The position numbers and the translations under genes were made by a program. Below the pieces are notes generated by a model. The model worked only from the letters and a program-made list of their open reading frames with translations. It was not told the origin of the DNA and did no database searches. Of a DNA stretch of 40,212 nucleotides, positions 1-8,820 are shown piece by piece. The stretch's first letter is position 1. Each line of letters begins with the position of its first letter. This DNA is from Methanotrichaceae archaeon. GTDB lineage: Archaea > Halobacteriota > Methanosarcinia > Methanotrichales > Methanotrichaceae. The DNA lies in NCBI GenBank assembly GCA_016927055.1, contig JAFGNK010000171.1, positions 1 through 40,212 of the forward strand. Direction: 5' to 3'.

Positions 1-84
1 GAGGCTTTGACCTGCATCAAGAGGGCGGGCGCGGATATGATCATCACCTATTGGGCCAAGGAGTATGCCAAATTATATCGATAA
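1..84 (+). CDS. hemB: Porphobilinogen synthase, C-terminal end (partial)
   Basis: The window opens inside this gene; only 27 codons and a TAA stop are present, in the frame beginning at base 1. The tail reads EALTCIKRAGADMIITYWAK, which matches the conserved C-terminal block of delta-aminolevulinate dehydratase (the IKRAGAD segment followed by a tyrosine and a short basic end). The enzyme condenses two 5-aminolevulinate molecules to porphobilinogen in cytoplasmic tetrapyrrole synthesis, which feeds cobamide, coenzyme F430 and heme-like cofactors. It converges with the next gene 10 bases downstream. The assignment rests on a short segment but the motif is distinctive. Confidence 0.8.
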   Translation, partial: EALTCIKRAGADMIITYWAKEYAKLYR

Positions 85-94
85 AGCCAGCATT

Positions 95-1441
95 TCAGGA
101 AATCCTGCCTAAAAACCAATAAATCAGGAGGATGGCTGATAGGGCCCACAGGTGCAAGTGGGCATTTTGGGGCAGAGAATCGGCATTCTTAAGCCCCTTA
201 GTGTGGCCTGCGTCAAATGCCGACCGGTTTTCAGGTTGGCTTTCTTCATTGGACAGTTTCTTCTGAGCAGATGAACTGTTCGATGAACTATTCGATAAAT
301 TGTTTGCCTTCCTTACCTGTCCCCACTGGGGGTCAATCACATCCACGGAATTGCTCTCGGAGGTCACCTTGTAGGCCTTGCCGCCGATGCTGTATTCTGC
401 AGTGGCACCTGGCAGGATGAGGCTTTCCCTTGCTTTTGTGGCGTTCTTTGGCACGAGGGTATAGTTTTTAAAGATCGTATTCCCAGGCGTGACTGCGATT
501 GAGGACCAGTTTAGATTTGAACCCAATTTCGAGCAATTGCACCCAGTACAATCAAAGCACCTGCTGCGATTGACTTCGAAAAACTCCGCACAAACCTCAT
601 CCGTGAGGTTCACCATCAGGGTTTTCTCTCCTAAATTTCTTATAGAAAGAATGATCTGATAGCTCTTATTGATCTCCATCAAGTCGTTCATGTATTTATG
701 CAGATGAAGCTGGCCGGCAACATCAAAGGTGCAATCGCTTGAGTAATTGCGGACTGTGCCTCTAGTATCCGAAAAATTCACTCTGGCTATTATGTTATAT
801 CTTTTAGGATAAGGCAGGCAAGGTGCTCTAAGCGTTATCTTCTTTGGTTTACGATCGTCGGTCTTGCCCATAATATGAGTCTCGCCTGCACCGATCTGCG
901 AAGTACTGTATTTGAAAACACCATTTTTAAAGCCGCTCATCAACGAAGGGTCTTGGGAACTAACCTCAACATCGATGTCCTCTGCGTCCTCTGTTCCAAC
1001 GTTCTCCATATCAAGCCTGAGAACTATCTCTTCTCCTGGATTGTAAACGTCTTTATCTGAGAATATGTGATGGATCAGATCCGGCCCAGCAGGTAGCCAG
1101 AGGCTGACCTCGGCATGAGGGCCAAGATACACCTCCCCCAGTGGATCGGATACTACGACGCGTCCCACGGTCACATTGACCAGGTCGTCGTCTAGGCAGA
1201 AGCTGTCGTTCTCCCCGAGAATCAGGCTCCGTTCATGGCTTTCATTGGCCAGATTGAGGAGTACCTTCGGACTGGAGGAGTTTTCGCTCGAGAAGGCTTT
1301 CACTGTGACCGTATAATTCTCCAGGATCAGGCTATCGTTCCAGTGGAGATCGCCGCGGGCATAGTCTTGCCATTGCACGGTGGCTGTGCAAGTCGATAAG
1401 AGAAATAGAAGTGGCAAGAGGCGAATTGCGCACATGTTCAT
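95..1441 (-). CDS. Secreted, C-terminally membrane-anchored, sequon-rich CARDB-like protein
   Basis: This 448-residue protein has an N-terminal signal peptide (LLPLLFLLSTCTA) and a hydrophobic C-terminal helix (LHLWALSAILLIYWFLG), so most of it should lie outside the cell, anchored at its C-terminus. The middle contains segments typical of adhesion-like beta-sandwich (CARDB-like) domains, for example YNPGEEIVLRLDMENVG near residue 135. By eye I count about 19 N-x-S/T sequons, with a dense Asn/Ser stalk (NLSNSSSNSSS) just before the anchor, and a cysteine-rich loop (CFDCTGCNC). The ATG overlaps the stop of the upstream gene as ATGA, so the two are probably co-translated. I do not recognise a specific function; an S-layer-associated or surface adhesion role is inference. 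AglB, encoded nearby, is the expected glycosylating enzyme. Confidence 0.75.
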   Translation of the reverse strand: MNMCAIRLLPLLFLLSTCTATVQWQDYARGDLHWNDSLILENYTVTVKAFSSENSSSPKVLLNLANESHERSLILGENDSFCLDDDLVNVTVGRVVVSDPLGEVYLGPHAEVSLWLPAGPDLIHHIFSDKDVYNPGEEIVLRLDMENVGTEDAEDIDVEVSSQDPSLMSGFKNGVFKYSTSQIGAGETHIMGKTDDRKPKKITLRAPCLPYPKRYNIIARVNFSDTRGTVRNYSSDCTFDVAGQLHLHKYMNDLMEINKSYQIILSIRNLGEKTLMVNLTDEVCAEFFEVNRSRCFDCTGCNCSKLGSNLNWSSIAVTPGNTIFKNYTLVPKNATKARESLILPGATAEYSIGGKAYKVTSESNSVDVIDPQWGQVRKANNLSNSSSNSSSAQKKLSNEESQPENRSAFDAGHTKGLKNADSLPQNAHLHLWALSAILLIYWFLGRIS

Positions 1442-2412
1442 CGCCTGAAAGCAAAGTAGATGGTGATCAGGAGCATGAGCAGGTAGATCAATAAGACACT
1501 GCTGTCGTCTCCTTGCGCTTCGCGCATGCCCTCTTCCTGCAGTATATCTTCTTGCAGAGACGGATCTTTAAATTGCAGGGCTGTGATGGAGAGGGGGTCG
1601 TTGGCATCTTCCTTCTGGATAACCTGGATTGCCTCTCCTTTCTGGATCACCTGGATTGGCTCGGGCTCGTTTTGAATCTCAGAGAGGTTCTTGGCTGTTT
1701 CATTGTCTTGGGGCTCTACAGATCTCATTCCTTTTGTAGCAACGAAAGAAAGAGATTCATCGCCGTCGAGGTAGACTCTCTTTGTCTTCTTGTACTCCTG
1801 GTTTGTGATGGGATCAATCCATTTTATCGATACTTCATGATCGCCCTGTTCAAGCTCAACAATAAAGGGATCTTTTTTTCCAGGAATTACATTTCCAACC
1901 TCAATTTTGTCTCGGAAATTCCCGTCAACATATAAGAAAACCTGGGTTTCTTTTTCGGCTTCGTTCTTCACGTAGACTGTTAGCTTATATTTCGGAACTC
2001 TGTATATATAGAATTTAATCCAATCGTTCGTGGAAATATTTTTTTCTTTTATGAGTTGTTTACTTTGTTTAGTTTCAGTATCATACCAATCAATCTTAAA
2101 CTTATGAGTCCCGGCTATTAGATTGTACGAGTATGGTCCAATCTCTGAATTGGGGCTACAAGAATATTGCTCCTTAAAATCTGAATCAACTGATAGATTC
2201 ACATCAAGGTTTGTATCTTGCATATTTTTAAAATAAAAATTTATTTTATATATATCATTATCGCTACTATTTTCGCTAATATTCTCGCTGGCATTTTGGG
2301 CACTGATTGACATTGTGAAAACGATTATTAAGCAAACTAGAACGATTGATAGATGTGTGATTTTCTTTGGGTACTTCTTCTTCCTTTCTGATATCTTTCC
2401 ACCCCCAAGCAA
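1438..2412 (-). CDS. Secreted membrane-anchored hypothetical protein
   Basis: This 324-residue protein has a basic N-terminus followed by a signal/anchor helix (HLSIVLVCLIIVFTMSISAQ), then an extracellular region with about seven N-x-S/T sequons, and a C-terminal membrane helix (VLLIYLLMLLITIYFAF) ending in RR. Two similar beta-rich segments can be seen, each with a pattern like Y..N..VK N.....V.L.VDG.F, which suggests a duplicated Ig-like fold. The ORF start is a TTG and is uncertain; no ATG lies close upstream in frame. It overlaps the following gene by four bases and has the same N- and C-terminal architecture, so the pair probably works together at the cell surface. The upstream half is clearly AT-richer than the rest of the window. 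Function unknown. Confidence 0.7.
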   Translation of the reverse strand: MLGGGKISERKKKYPKKITHLSIVLVCLIIVFTMSISAQNASENISENSSDNDIYKINFYFKNMQDTNLDVNLSVDSDFKEQYSCSPNSEIGPYSYNLIAGTHKFKIDWYDTETKQSKQLIKEKNISTNDWIKFYIYRVPKYKLTVYVKNEAEKETQVFLYVDGNFRDKIEVGNVIPGKKDPFIVELEQGDHEVSIKWIDPITNQEYKKTKRVYLDGDESLSFVATKGMRSVEPQDNETAKNLSEIQNEPEPIQVIQKGEAIQVIQKEDANDPLSITALQFKDPSLQEDILQEEGMREAQGDDSSVLLIYLLMLLITIYFAFRR

Positions 2413-2562
2413 TCTATGGTCTTGGATTGGAGCTACTTTGAAATAATGAATGCACCAAATATCTGGCTTTGTATATCTTCCTTTTTCCGTAAATAACTTT
2501 CCCAGTTCTCGATTACATTATGCAATTGTTTTACCAAAAGAATTTTAAGCTAATACATGACA

Positions 2563-2574
2563 TGTTTATATTAA
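2563..2574 (+). promoter_or_regulatory. TATA box for the 2601 gene
   Basis: The stretch tgtttatatta lies about 30 bases upstream of the ATG at 2601, in the A+T-rich divergent gap between two surface-protein genes. Spacing fits an archaeal TATA element with a very short leader that still contains the AGGAGA ribosome-binding site at 2591-2596. Confidence 0.45.
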
Positions 2575-2600
2575 CTGTATAGTTATCTGAAGGAGAATTT

Positions 2601-3035
2601 ATGCACTTCAATTTATTAGGCATGGTCGTTTTGTTTGGCATCCTTACATTTGTCTGCATACCATGCAATGGTGCCGAAATTGTTATCAACCGGCTGGACA
2701 ATTGTAAGGGCGAAATTAAAGAAGAAATAGACGGAAAAATTCCTTCATCTCCTGCGAATCATTTCTTTATTGCGAGCATAGAAATAATAAACTATGGCTA
2801 TGACAGCTTCTACGTGGACCCCATGTTCTTTTCCGTAACAAGAGCTAATAAATTATACCCCAGCACTCACGCAACCAGTTATCGGAGGCAGCCACTTAGA
2901 TCAACCCTGCTCAGGAATGGGGAGCGCGTCCAGGGGGAATTAGCTTTTGAAATCCCTAAATCCAATCTTGACAGTAATAATAATATTCAATATACAGGGA
3001 CGGAAAGCGCTAGGATTGTATATTACTGTGCATAG
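2601..3035 (+). CDS. Secreted hypothetical protein, DUF4352-like fold
   Basis: This 144-residue protein has a signal peptide (LLGMVVLFGILTFVCIPCNGA) and a single beta-sandwich-like domain. The pattern of a strand with paired asparagine/tyrosine (IEIINYGYDSFYVDPMFFSV), a variable loop, then LLRNGERVQGELAFEIP resembles DUF4352-type extracellular immunoglobulin-like proteins, where the last segment is the conserved 'G..G.l.F.vP' strand. The start is well supported by AGGAGA four bases before the ATG. The gene is followed 26 bases later by a small membrane protein on the same strand, and is transcribed divergently from the sequon-rich pair. No catalytic residues are visible. The family comparison is by pattern memory only. 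Confidence 0.65.
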   Translation: MHFNLLGMVVLFGILTFVCIPCNGAEIVINRLDNCKGEIKEEIDGKIPSSPANHFFIASIEIINYGYDSFYVDPMFFSVTRANKLYPSTHATSYRRQPLRSTLLRNGERVQGELAFEIPKSNLDSNNNIQYTGTESARIVYYCA

Positions 3036-3061
3036 ATTCGGATTTCATGATGTGATAGAGT

Positions 3062-3430
3062 ATGAGTGATGCAGCGGTTTATGTAGCATTAGTAATGGGT
3101 TTGCCCCTTCTGGGGTTCATCTATTACTTAGAGCATAAGAAAAGAATGTACCTTCTGGAAAGGTATGGGCTAAGAGAAGAACCTAATGAAATCGTCGGAG
3201 AGAAGAAGCTAATAAAAGGGCTCTTTCTTTCGCTATCCGGGCTGTCTCTGACCTTTGTTCCCAACATTGCCAGTATTATGAACATAGAGGCAACGCTCAC
3301 CTTAGAGATGCTGCTCATTGGAGCTATTGTAACCTGTGCTGGTTTGGCGATTCTCATTAGTGGCAGCATATTGAGGGAAAAGAGTCCCTCTTCCCCATCC
3401 CAGAGTTCTTTTGAGCTTGATGAAAATTAA
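3062..3430 (+). CDS. Small three-helix membrane protein
   Basis: This 122-residue protein has three predicted membrane helices at about residues 5-22, 53-72 and 80-105. After the first helix comes a basic segment (EHKKRMYLLERYGL) like the cytoplasmic arm of DUF6249-type small membrane proteins, which typically read 'R...lieKG'. The C-terminus is polar and serine-rich. It follows the secreted 144-residue protein by 26 bases and probably shares its transcript. No function can be assigned. Confidence 0.6.
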   Translation: MSDAAVYVALVMGLPLLGFIYYLEHKKRMYLLERYGLREEPNEIVGEKKLIKGLFLSLSGLSLTFVPNIASIMNIEATLTLEMLLIGAIVTCAGLAILISGSILREKSPSSPSQSSFELDEN

Positions 3431-3610
3431 TTCCATTAGCCAATGCAGCGTGTTTCGTGAGAATAATCGATTAGAGTGGTGCGAATTGTCCTCACCCACT
3501 GGTCCAAAAGTTAGCGAAGCTTGGGGCCTTTAGCATCAAAACATCGGTTGGAAGAGACATGACCTCCCCCTGCCGAGAGGGGGTGAGTCTCTTCCCCTTA
3601 CGTCTTTTTG

Positions 3611-5839
3611 TTAAATGGTCAGCTCAATGGTTCTGCCGTTGATTACGTCTTCCTCGCTCACATTAAGATTTTTCATCTTCACGGCATCTTTGTTTCCGGA
3701 GAATACCAAATACGGGTCGACAGCATGGCATCCATATCGGCTCTCTGTAGAGTAAGGAACTCTTATCTCAAATGAGTCACCGTTTGCTTTCGCCTCGTTG
3801 ACGTAAATAAAAGGCCTCCCTTGATTGGATGTCATATTGAGCAGGGCCCCTACCTTCTGGTCAGGCCCGGCCCGAATCCTAATCAGTGCTCCGGGAACAT
3901 ACTCAAAGATCTTAACCTCGCTCTTGGCCGGGCTTTCTCCCAAAAATGTCTTCGATTCATGAATCAGCCGGAAGTGGCCCGTGTCCGCGCCATCGAAGAA
4001 ATAGAGCCTTCCTAATGTCGTATTGAAGAGCCTCTTCTGTGGTATGACCGCGTATTGCGAGCCATAGTCTTCTGCTCTCATATAGCTGCCGAGATCCTCA
4101 TTGATCCAGGTAGTTAGAGACGCAAACTTCTGGTAAATCAGCTTATAATCAGCAAAAATGTATCTGGATCCCCTCGCATCCAGCAGGGCCGTGGCCTCCT
4201 CTTCGCTTTCCGATAGATAGAATTCGGCAGAATCCATCACACCTGCCTGGAAATTGTTGGCTACGACCGGCCGTTCGGCCAGATAGAGGATCCAATTGCC
4301 GTAGTCCCACCAGCTCATAACGCTGTACTCGGCGTTTTCTTGTGGGGACGCAAAGTTGCTGGTTGTTTCGCTGTTTTCTTTCAGCCAGGCAAGCGACTCC
4401 TCCCAGTCTCCAGCCACTGCAGGGGGGGTGCTCTGGGCAAAAGAGATAGCATCCCAGGCGGTAGGCAGCACAAGAAGCAATAATAAAATTGCAGCCAATA
4501 ATGTCGGAGATCCAGTCGGAGATCTTTCTTGTGTAGCTTGTCCCTCCTCTTTGTGCCTCTGGCCGGCATAGTCCAGCAAAAAGAAGAAGAGGATGCTTAT
4601 CAACAGTCCCATGGAGATCGTGGAGACGTAAAGGAACCTGGCCTGTCCTAAGGTGAGAATGAGTGTGGCCGTTGTCCATAGCAAGAGCAGGACCCGGCCC
4701 TGTCTTTTTGCACCACTACTGCGACGGATGTAATTTAAGAAAGCGGCCATTCCTACCAGGGAGAAGAGAATATTCAATCCCAGTTTAGAGAAGATCACCT
4801 GTGAAAAGGTCTCTGAATCATAGATGAGAGGCTCGGCCTCGCCGATCTTTCCAATCATTTCTCCGCCCCATATGTACTGCAATCCGGACTGAATCATGGT
4901 GCCTACACCGAAAAGTCCGCCGGCAAACTGAGTGAGCAGCGCAAATAAGGCGAATATTATCAGGATGCTCAGTGGAAATGCCTTCCAGGATATCTTCGTC
5001 TTCGCCTGGATGAGGGTAAGCGCAAACATGATAGAAAGGGCAATGATCATTGCTCCTATCCCCTGGAAGGATGCAGAGAGCCAGGAAGTGCCAGCAAACG
5101 GCAGAACAAGGATAAAAGCGATAGCAAAGGCGGTCAGGAGTATTGTCGCAATCTCTTTGCATGATTTGCCATCCTTTATGTCCAGTGTCATCTGTATGGC
5201 CGCATAAAGCAGAAATATTGCCAGGTAGATATCCGCCCCCTGCCAGGTATATGCCAGGGCTGCCATGGCAACACCAGCCGCGCTGGCAAAGAGGTACCTC
5301 TTTTCTCTCCGGCTGATGGCCATGACTATGAACAGGAGTGTTATGAGAGAAAGCAGCACCTCCAGGCAGTGGTGATCCAGGGCGGCAAACATCGTATAGA
5401 GGAGATAATATGGTGCCAGGGCGGCCATGAAAGCGGCCAAAAGAGCAATTTTATGGTCGAAGAGCTCTCTGACTATATAATAGACAACTACTATCGCTAT
5501 GATGCCGACGATAATAGGTACAAAGCAGGCCGCATTCTCCACTCCTGCTTTGCTATGCTGGCCCAAAGCCACACAGAGGGCCGCAGATATCTGATCGAAG
5601 AGAGGGGGCCAGGTTATGTCGAATCCATGAGGATAATTCAGGTAAGAGTCGAACCAGAGCGTATGGGGAAAATGGTTTGCAGTAAACAAGATTCTGCGCA
5701 TATGGTAATATTCATCATAACCTGGCAGCAGCACGCCGTTTTCGGTTAATGAGTTTCTCCCTGCAAACAACCTCAACAAGAGGCCAAGGATTAAAACTGC
5801 AAAAAGCTCTGCTGGCTCGCTCCTCTTCCCTTGATCCAT
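3611..5839 (-). CDS. aglB: Dolichyl-phosphooligosaccharide-protein glycotransferase (AglB/STT3)
   Basis: This 742-residue protein is an archaeal oligosaccharyltransferase, which transfers a lipid-linked glycan to Asn in N-x-S/T sequons on the outer face of the membrane. The N-terminal half has about 11-13 membrane helices. The first external loop carries the acidic metal site (GYDEYYHMRR, D42/E43), a second acidic motif is DHHCLE (155-160), and a glutamate-containing loop (IGEAEPLIY, 332-340) is the likely counterpart of the SVSE/TIXE motif. The soluble C-terminal domain has the diagnostic WWDYG (510-514) and a lysine-containing segment ADYKLIYQKF resembling the DK motif. The length is a little short of the larger AglB proteins. 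The gene is monocistronic with its own TATA box. Several sequon-rich secreted proteins in this window are plausible substrates. Confidence 0.93.
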   Translation of the reverse strand: MDQGKRSEPAELFAVLILGLLLRLFAGRNSLTENGVLLPGYDEYYHMRRILFTANHFPHTLWFDSYLNYPHGFDITWPPLFDQISAALCVALGQHSKAGVENAACFVPIIVGIIAIVVVYYIVRELFDHKIALLAAFMAALAPYYLLYTMFAALDHHCLEVLLSLITLLFIVMAISRREKRYLFASAAGVAMAALAYTWQGADIYLAIFLLYAAIQMTLDIKDGKSCKEIATILLTAFAIAFILVLPFAGTSWLSASFQGIGAMIIALSIMFALTLIQAKTKISWKAFPLSILIIFALFALLTQFAGGLFGVGTMIQSGLQYIWGGEMIGKIGEAEPLIYDSETFSQVIFSKLGLNILFSLVGMAAFLNYIRRSSGAKRQGRVLLLLWTTATLILTLGQARFLYVSTISMGLLISILFFFLLDYAGQRHKEEGQATQERSPTGSPTLLAAILLLLLVLPTAWDAISFAQSTPPAVAGDWEESLAWLKENSETTSNFASPQENAEYSVMSWWDYGNWILYLAERPVVANNFQAGVMDSAEFYLSESEEEATALLDARGSRYIFADYKLIYQKFASLTTWINEDLGSYMRAEDYGSQYAVIPQKRLFNTTLGRLYFFDGADTGHFRLIHESKTFLGESPAKSEVKIFEYVPGALIRIRAGPDQKVGALLNMTSNQGRPFIYVNEAKANGDSFEIRVPYSTESRYGCHAVDPYLVFSGNKDAVKMKNLNVSEEDVINGRTIELTI

Positions 5840-5860
5840 GGTTCCCGATAGATAGATGGA

Positions 5861-5877
5861 ATATATAAAAGTTTTTT
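5861..5877 (-). promoter_or_regulatory. BRE/TATA promoter of aglB
   Basis: On the minus strand the sequence reads AAAAAACTTTTATATAT, a purine-rich BRE followed by a strong TATA box. It lies about 22-30 bases before the aglB ATG, which implies a leaderless or nearly leaderless transcript. Confidence 0.6.
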
Positions 5878-5961
5878 GCAGCAGCAGTCATCGATCGGCG
5901 GCGATCGTTAATTTCTCGGTCGCATCCTGACGCAATCTTGAATCAAAATTTCAAGAGAATT

Positions 5962-6462
5962 TCAATTTTCAATATCTTCCTGCCAGACCAGATCGCTGTA
6001 CTTGCTATTATCGATATCCTGGCTGTCAAAGATCACTAGCTCATAGATGACTTCGTTCTCTCTTACTTCCGCCCGAATGCTGTAGCTATCCTCTATCTCT
6101 ACGAGTATTTCTTCCTGCATATCAAGGCCGTGTTCAAGCTCAAAGCCCTCAATCTCTTCCAGAGAAAAGCCATGGTCTGATGCAACATTTGCCTTGATCT
6201 GCTCTAAGATATCCAGCTGCTCTATAGCGGCCAGGTAGATTATGAATCCGCCGATATCATCCTCGATCGGGTCGATCATGAGCTGAAATTCCCAGGTATC
6301 ATTTGCGATCTTCAATTCTCTTTTTTCCTTCAGATCATCAATCAGAGCGAGGGAGAGCTGGAGCTCTTCCGCCGCCTGATGCATAGCGGCAAAGAGTGAA
6401 TCGTGGGCTAGGGCAATTTCCTCAATGATCTCTTTCCAGAGATCGTAGGTAAGGCCAAACAA
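5962..6462 (-). CDS. Acidic hypothetical protein
   Basis: This 166-residue soluble protein is strongly acidic, with many Glu/Asp (for example EEIEGFELEHGLDMQEEILVEIED) and no signal peptide or membrane helix. The N-terminal third is probably helical (KEIIEEIALAHDSLFAAMHQAAEEL) and the rest alternates strands and helices. Its start is a simple ATG; I see no strong ribosome-binding site. It sits alone on the minus strand between aglB and the uracil-DNA glycosylase gene. I do not recognise the family. Confidence 0.6.
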   Translation of the reverse strand: MFGLTYDLWKEIIEEIALAHDSLFAAMHQAAEELQLSLALIDDLKEKRELKIANDTWEFQLMIDPIEDDIGGFIIYLAAIEQLDILEQIKANVASDHGFSLEEIEGFELEHGLDMQEEILVEIEDSYSIRAEVRENEVIYELVIFDSQDIDNSKYSDLVWQEDIEN

Positions 6463-6546
6463 GTCGAAAGCTCCTATGGATGTTGGTTACATTGGTGTTA
6501 GATATCGGCTCTGATATTGCATGACATATTTTGTCATCAAAGGTAT

Positions 6547-7173
6547 TCAACCTTTTCGAGATAGCTCTGAATGCAGATGTCTTTGCATCAATCCCGCTTT
6601 CTTGAGATCGGAGACGAATTCTTCCATGAGATTTCTATTTCTCAAGACCGCGGCAGGATGATAGGTGACAAGAAAGCGATCCTGCAAGATCTGGCCGCGC
6701 AAGGATGTGACGCCCTGCTTGCCCAAGATGGCCATTGCGGCCGTGTTTCCCATCAGGCATATGATTTTAGGGTGAAGAATGTCTATTTGAGCCTGCAAAT
6801 AAGGGCGGCATTGATCGATCTCTGCTTTTTTCGGCTTTCTATTTTGCGGGGGCCGACATTTGATGACGCTGGTTATAAAGACCTTCGATCTCTCCAGGCC
6901 AGCCTGCCCTAAAGCCCCATCCAGCAGCTTTCCTGCCCGGCCTATGAATGGCAATCCTTTGAGGTCCTCTTCCCGGCCGGGGGCTTCACCCACCAGCATG
7001 ATCTCGGCAGGAGCAGGGCCGCTGCCTGGTACTGCAAAATTTCTGCCCTCGCATAGAGGACAAAGTTGGCAGGCACGGATTTGCTGGTGAAGGCGGCTGA
7101 GATCAGCTTGATTCATGCGGATGGCTTTTTCATTTTCATCATGATAATCTTTCTCTATACCGGGTTTCTGCAT
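6547..7173 (-). CDS. udg: Type-4 uracil-DNA glycosylase
   Basis: The protein (208 residues in this ORF) is a family-4 iron-sulfur uracil-DNA glycosylase, which excises uracil from DNA to start base-excision repair after cytosine deamination. Visible signatures are the cluster cysteines C35 and C38 (with C41 nearby), C106 (in IKCRPPQNR) and C122 (in QCRPY), the motif GEAPG (62-66) with following GRAGKLLD, and the C-terminal YHPAAVL (171-177). The family normally begins close to the first cysteine pair, so the N-terminal 20 or so residues may be extra and M20 is an alternative start. It is divergent from the 78-residue gene at 7290. Confidence 0.92.
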   Translation of the reverse strand: MQKPGIEKDYHDENEKAIRMNQADLSRLHQQIRACQLCPLCEGRNFAVPGSGPAPAEIMLVGEAPGREEDLKGLPFIGRAGKLLDGALGQAGLERSKVFITSVIKCRPPQNRKPKKAEIDQCRPYLQAQIDILHPKIICLMGNTAAMAILGKQGVTSLRGQILQDRFLVTYHPAAVLRNRNLMEEFVSDLKKAGLMQRHLHSELSRKG

Positions 7174-7289
7174 GGCGCATGTTTCTTTATGACATTTTAT
7201 CTTTTCCTGCTATTATAGGTATTATTCTTCACGGAAAACGAAAGGTTCTTATTTCCTCAAAACCTGTAGCCAAAGGAGGAGGGCACTAG

Positions 7290-7526
7290 ATGCAGTTTGC
7301 TGAGTGGACTTATCCCTTGAGGAAGTTTGACGACATTTATTACACCATTGAGAGAATCGTTTACAGTAAGGGTGAGCTGAAGGGTTTCACCACGCAAGAT
7401 ATCTATAATAACCTGAGGGATAAACGCTTTTTCCAGGATGTTCAGGACCTGAACCGATACTTGCTGGATAATGGGACAAAATATAAAATTAGAAAGATCG
7501 AAGAGGCCTGGGAGCGCTACTACTAG
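7290..7526 (+). CDS. Small conserved-looking hypothetical protein
   Basis: This 78-residue protein has a very strong Shine-Dalgarno sequence (AAAGGAGGAGGG, 8-9 bases before the ATG), much better than most genes here, so it is almost certainly translated. It looks like a compact helical or winged-helix fold: KFDDIYYTIERIVYSKGELKGFTTQDIYNNLRDKRFFQDVQDLNRYLLDNG has the helix-turn-helix rhythm and ends in a basic/aromatic tail. A DNA- or RNA-binding role is a guess. It stands alone, divergent from udg and convergent with the nucleotidyltransferase gene. Confidence 0.7.
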   Translation: MQFAEWTYPLRKFDDIYYTIERIVYSKGELKGFTTQDIYNNLRDKRFFQDVQDLNRYLLDNGTKYKIRKIEEAWERYY

Positions 7527-7542
7527 TTATTATAATTAGCAA

Positions 7543-8820
7543 CTAGCGCTTTATTGAACCTTTTTCTGCAAAGTAGATATTTCTTTCATCAATTCCCAGC
7601 TCCACGAATCTGCCGGTGGCCAGTATGCGGTGGCTGTGCTTGAGTGGAGCTACCCTTACGCCTGCGGATACCACCGATTCGGGCGGAAGAATGGCATTCT
7701 CGCCGATAACGGTGATGTGGTCCTCTCCCGCACCGTTTTCCCCTCCTAAAACGCTATGCTCCTCAATGGTGGAATGGCGGCCGACGATGGCGCGGCGGAT
7801 GCTTGCCATGTGCTGGATATGGGCAAAGCTCATGATCATGCACTCTTTGATCTCTACATTGCGTTCGATGAGGCTGGTATGGCCGATATGAGAGTTCTCT
7901 ATCATCACGCCCCTTTCGATGTGGCAGTTTCTGCCGATGGAGACGTTTCCTACAAGCTGAATATCGCCAGAGGCGAGGAAGGGCTCGATTCGGGCCAATG
8001 TACTGGGATGAACCCACTGATTGGGCTTGTAGTGATACTTGCGGTCGAAGTGGCGGACGGCGCCGGAGAGGCAGTCCATGGACGCCTGGTGCAGTCGCTC
8101 CGGGGTGCCGATATCTATCCAGTAGCCTGTGATGGGGTAGCCATAAACGGGATAGCCGTTCTCAGTCAAATAAGGGATCAAGTCGCCGCCGATGTCGCGG
8201 GCCCTGTCCCCCATCTCGGCCAGAACCTCGCGAATCTGGGGTGAGAAGAGGTAGAATGCGGTGTTTATCATGCGGCTGGGCTCGCTGCCAGCTTTTGGCT
8301 TTTCCACGAAGCCGGCGATGCGCATATCAGCGTCCACACGGGCCACGCCGTAATGGGAGACGTTCTCCTCCGGTCCCAGCTCTTTGAGGGCCACCGTGAG
8401 CAGAGGCTTGTGCTTTTGATGAAACTCGACAAAGCTTGCGAGGTCGATGTCGATGAGGTTGTCGCCCGAGACCACCAGCAGATCGTCTTTGATGTCATAA
8501 TAATTCATGCAATAGCGCAGGGAATCTGCGCTTCCCTTGTCATCGTAGAGGGGCTGGTAACTGAAGTCCTGGTGGTCGGTGATGCCCAGGCGTTTGAAGA
8601 AGCCCTCTCCGGCTTTGAAGTAATTGCTCAGGTTGAGGGTGTTGCTGGCGCCTTTGCTGCCCAGGATGAACCTTCTGCAGCCCTGACTGGCCAAAACCCG
8701 GAAGAGATTGGCGATGATTGCGGTGTCGCATAATTCTACCAGGGGCTTGGGCTGCTCTAGCGTAAGCGGGTACAAACGGGTTCCTGAGCCGCCAACCGTG
8801 GCTAAGACCTGGGGAAACAT
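7543..8820 (-). CDS. Sugar-phosphate nucleotidyltransferase with left-handed beta-helix domain
   Basis: This 425-residue protein has an N-terminal nucleotidyltransferase domain with the signature GGSGTRLYPLT and EQPKPLVEL (residues 10-29), a metal-binding region VVSGDNLIDID near 118, and FVEKPK near 172. The C-terminal part (about 270-420) has hexapeptide-type repeats (IGRNCHIERGVMIENSHIG), forming a left-handed beta-helix. This GlmU-like two-domain layout makes sugar nucleotides such as UDP-GlcNAc, GDP-mannose or dTDP-glucose; the exact sugar cannot be read from sequence. Acetyltransferase activity of the C-terminal domain is uncertain. It may supply donors for the AglB glycan. An AT-rich stretch upstream (8830-8850) could hold its promoter. 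Confidence 0.85.
   Translation of the reverse strand: MFPQVLATVGGSGTRLYPLTLEQPKPLVELCDTAIIANLFRVLASQGCRRFILGSKGASNTLNLSNYFKAGEGFFKRLGITDHQDFSYQPLYDDKGSADSLRYCMNYYDIKDDLLVVSGDNLIDIDLASFVEFHQKHKPLLTVALKELGPEENVSHYGVARVDADMRIAGFVEKPKAGSEPSRMINTAFYLFSPQIREVLAEMGDRARDIGGDLIPYLTENGYPVYGYPITGYWIDIGTPERLHQASMDCLSGAVRHFDRKYHYKPNQWVHPSTLARIEPFLASGDIQLVGNVSIGRNCHIERGVMIENSHIGHTSLIERNVEIKECMIMSFAHIQHMASIRRAIVGRHSTIEEHSVLGGENGAGEDHITVIGENAILPPESVVSAGVRVAPLKHSHRILATGRFVELGIDERNIYFAEKGSIKR

Noticed and set aside
3540-3600. Hairpin cccct/agggg between convergent genes as a terminator
   Set aside because: The stem is short with no adjoining T-run, so support is too weak.
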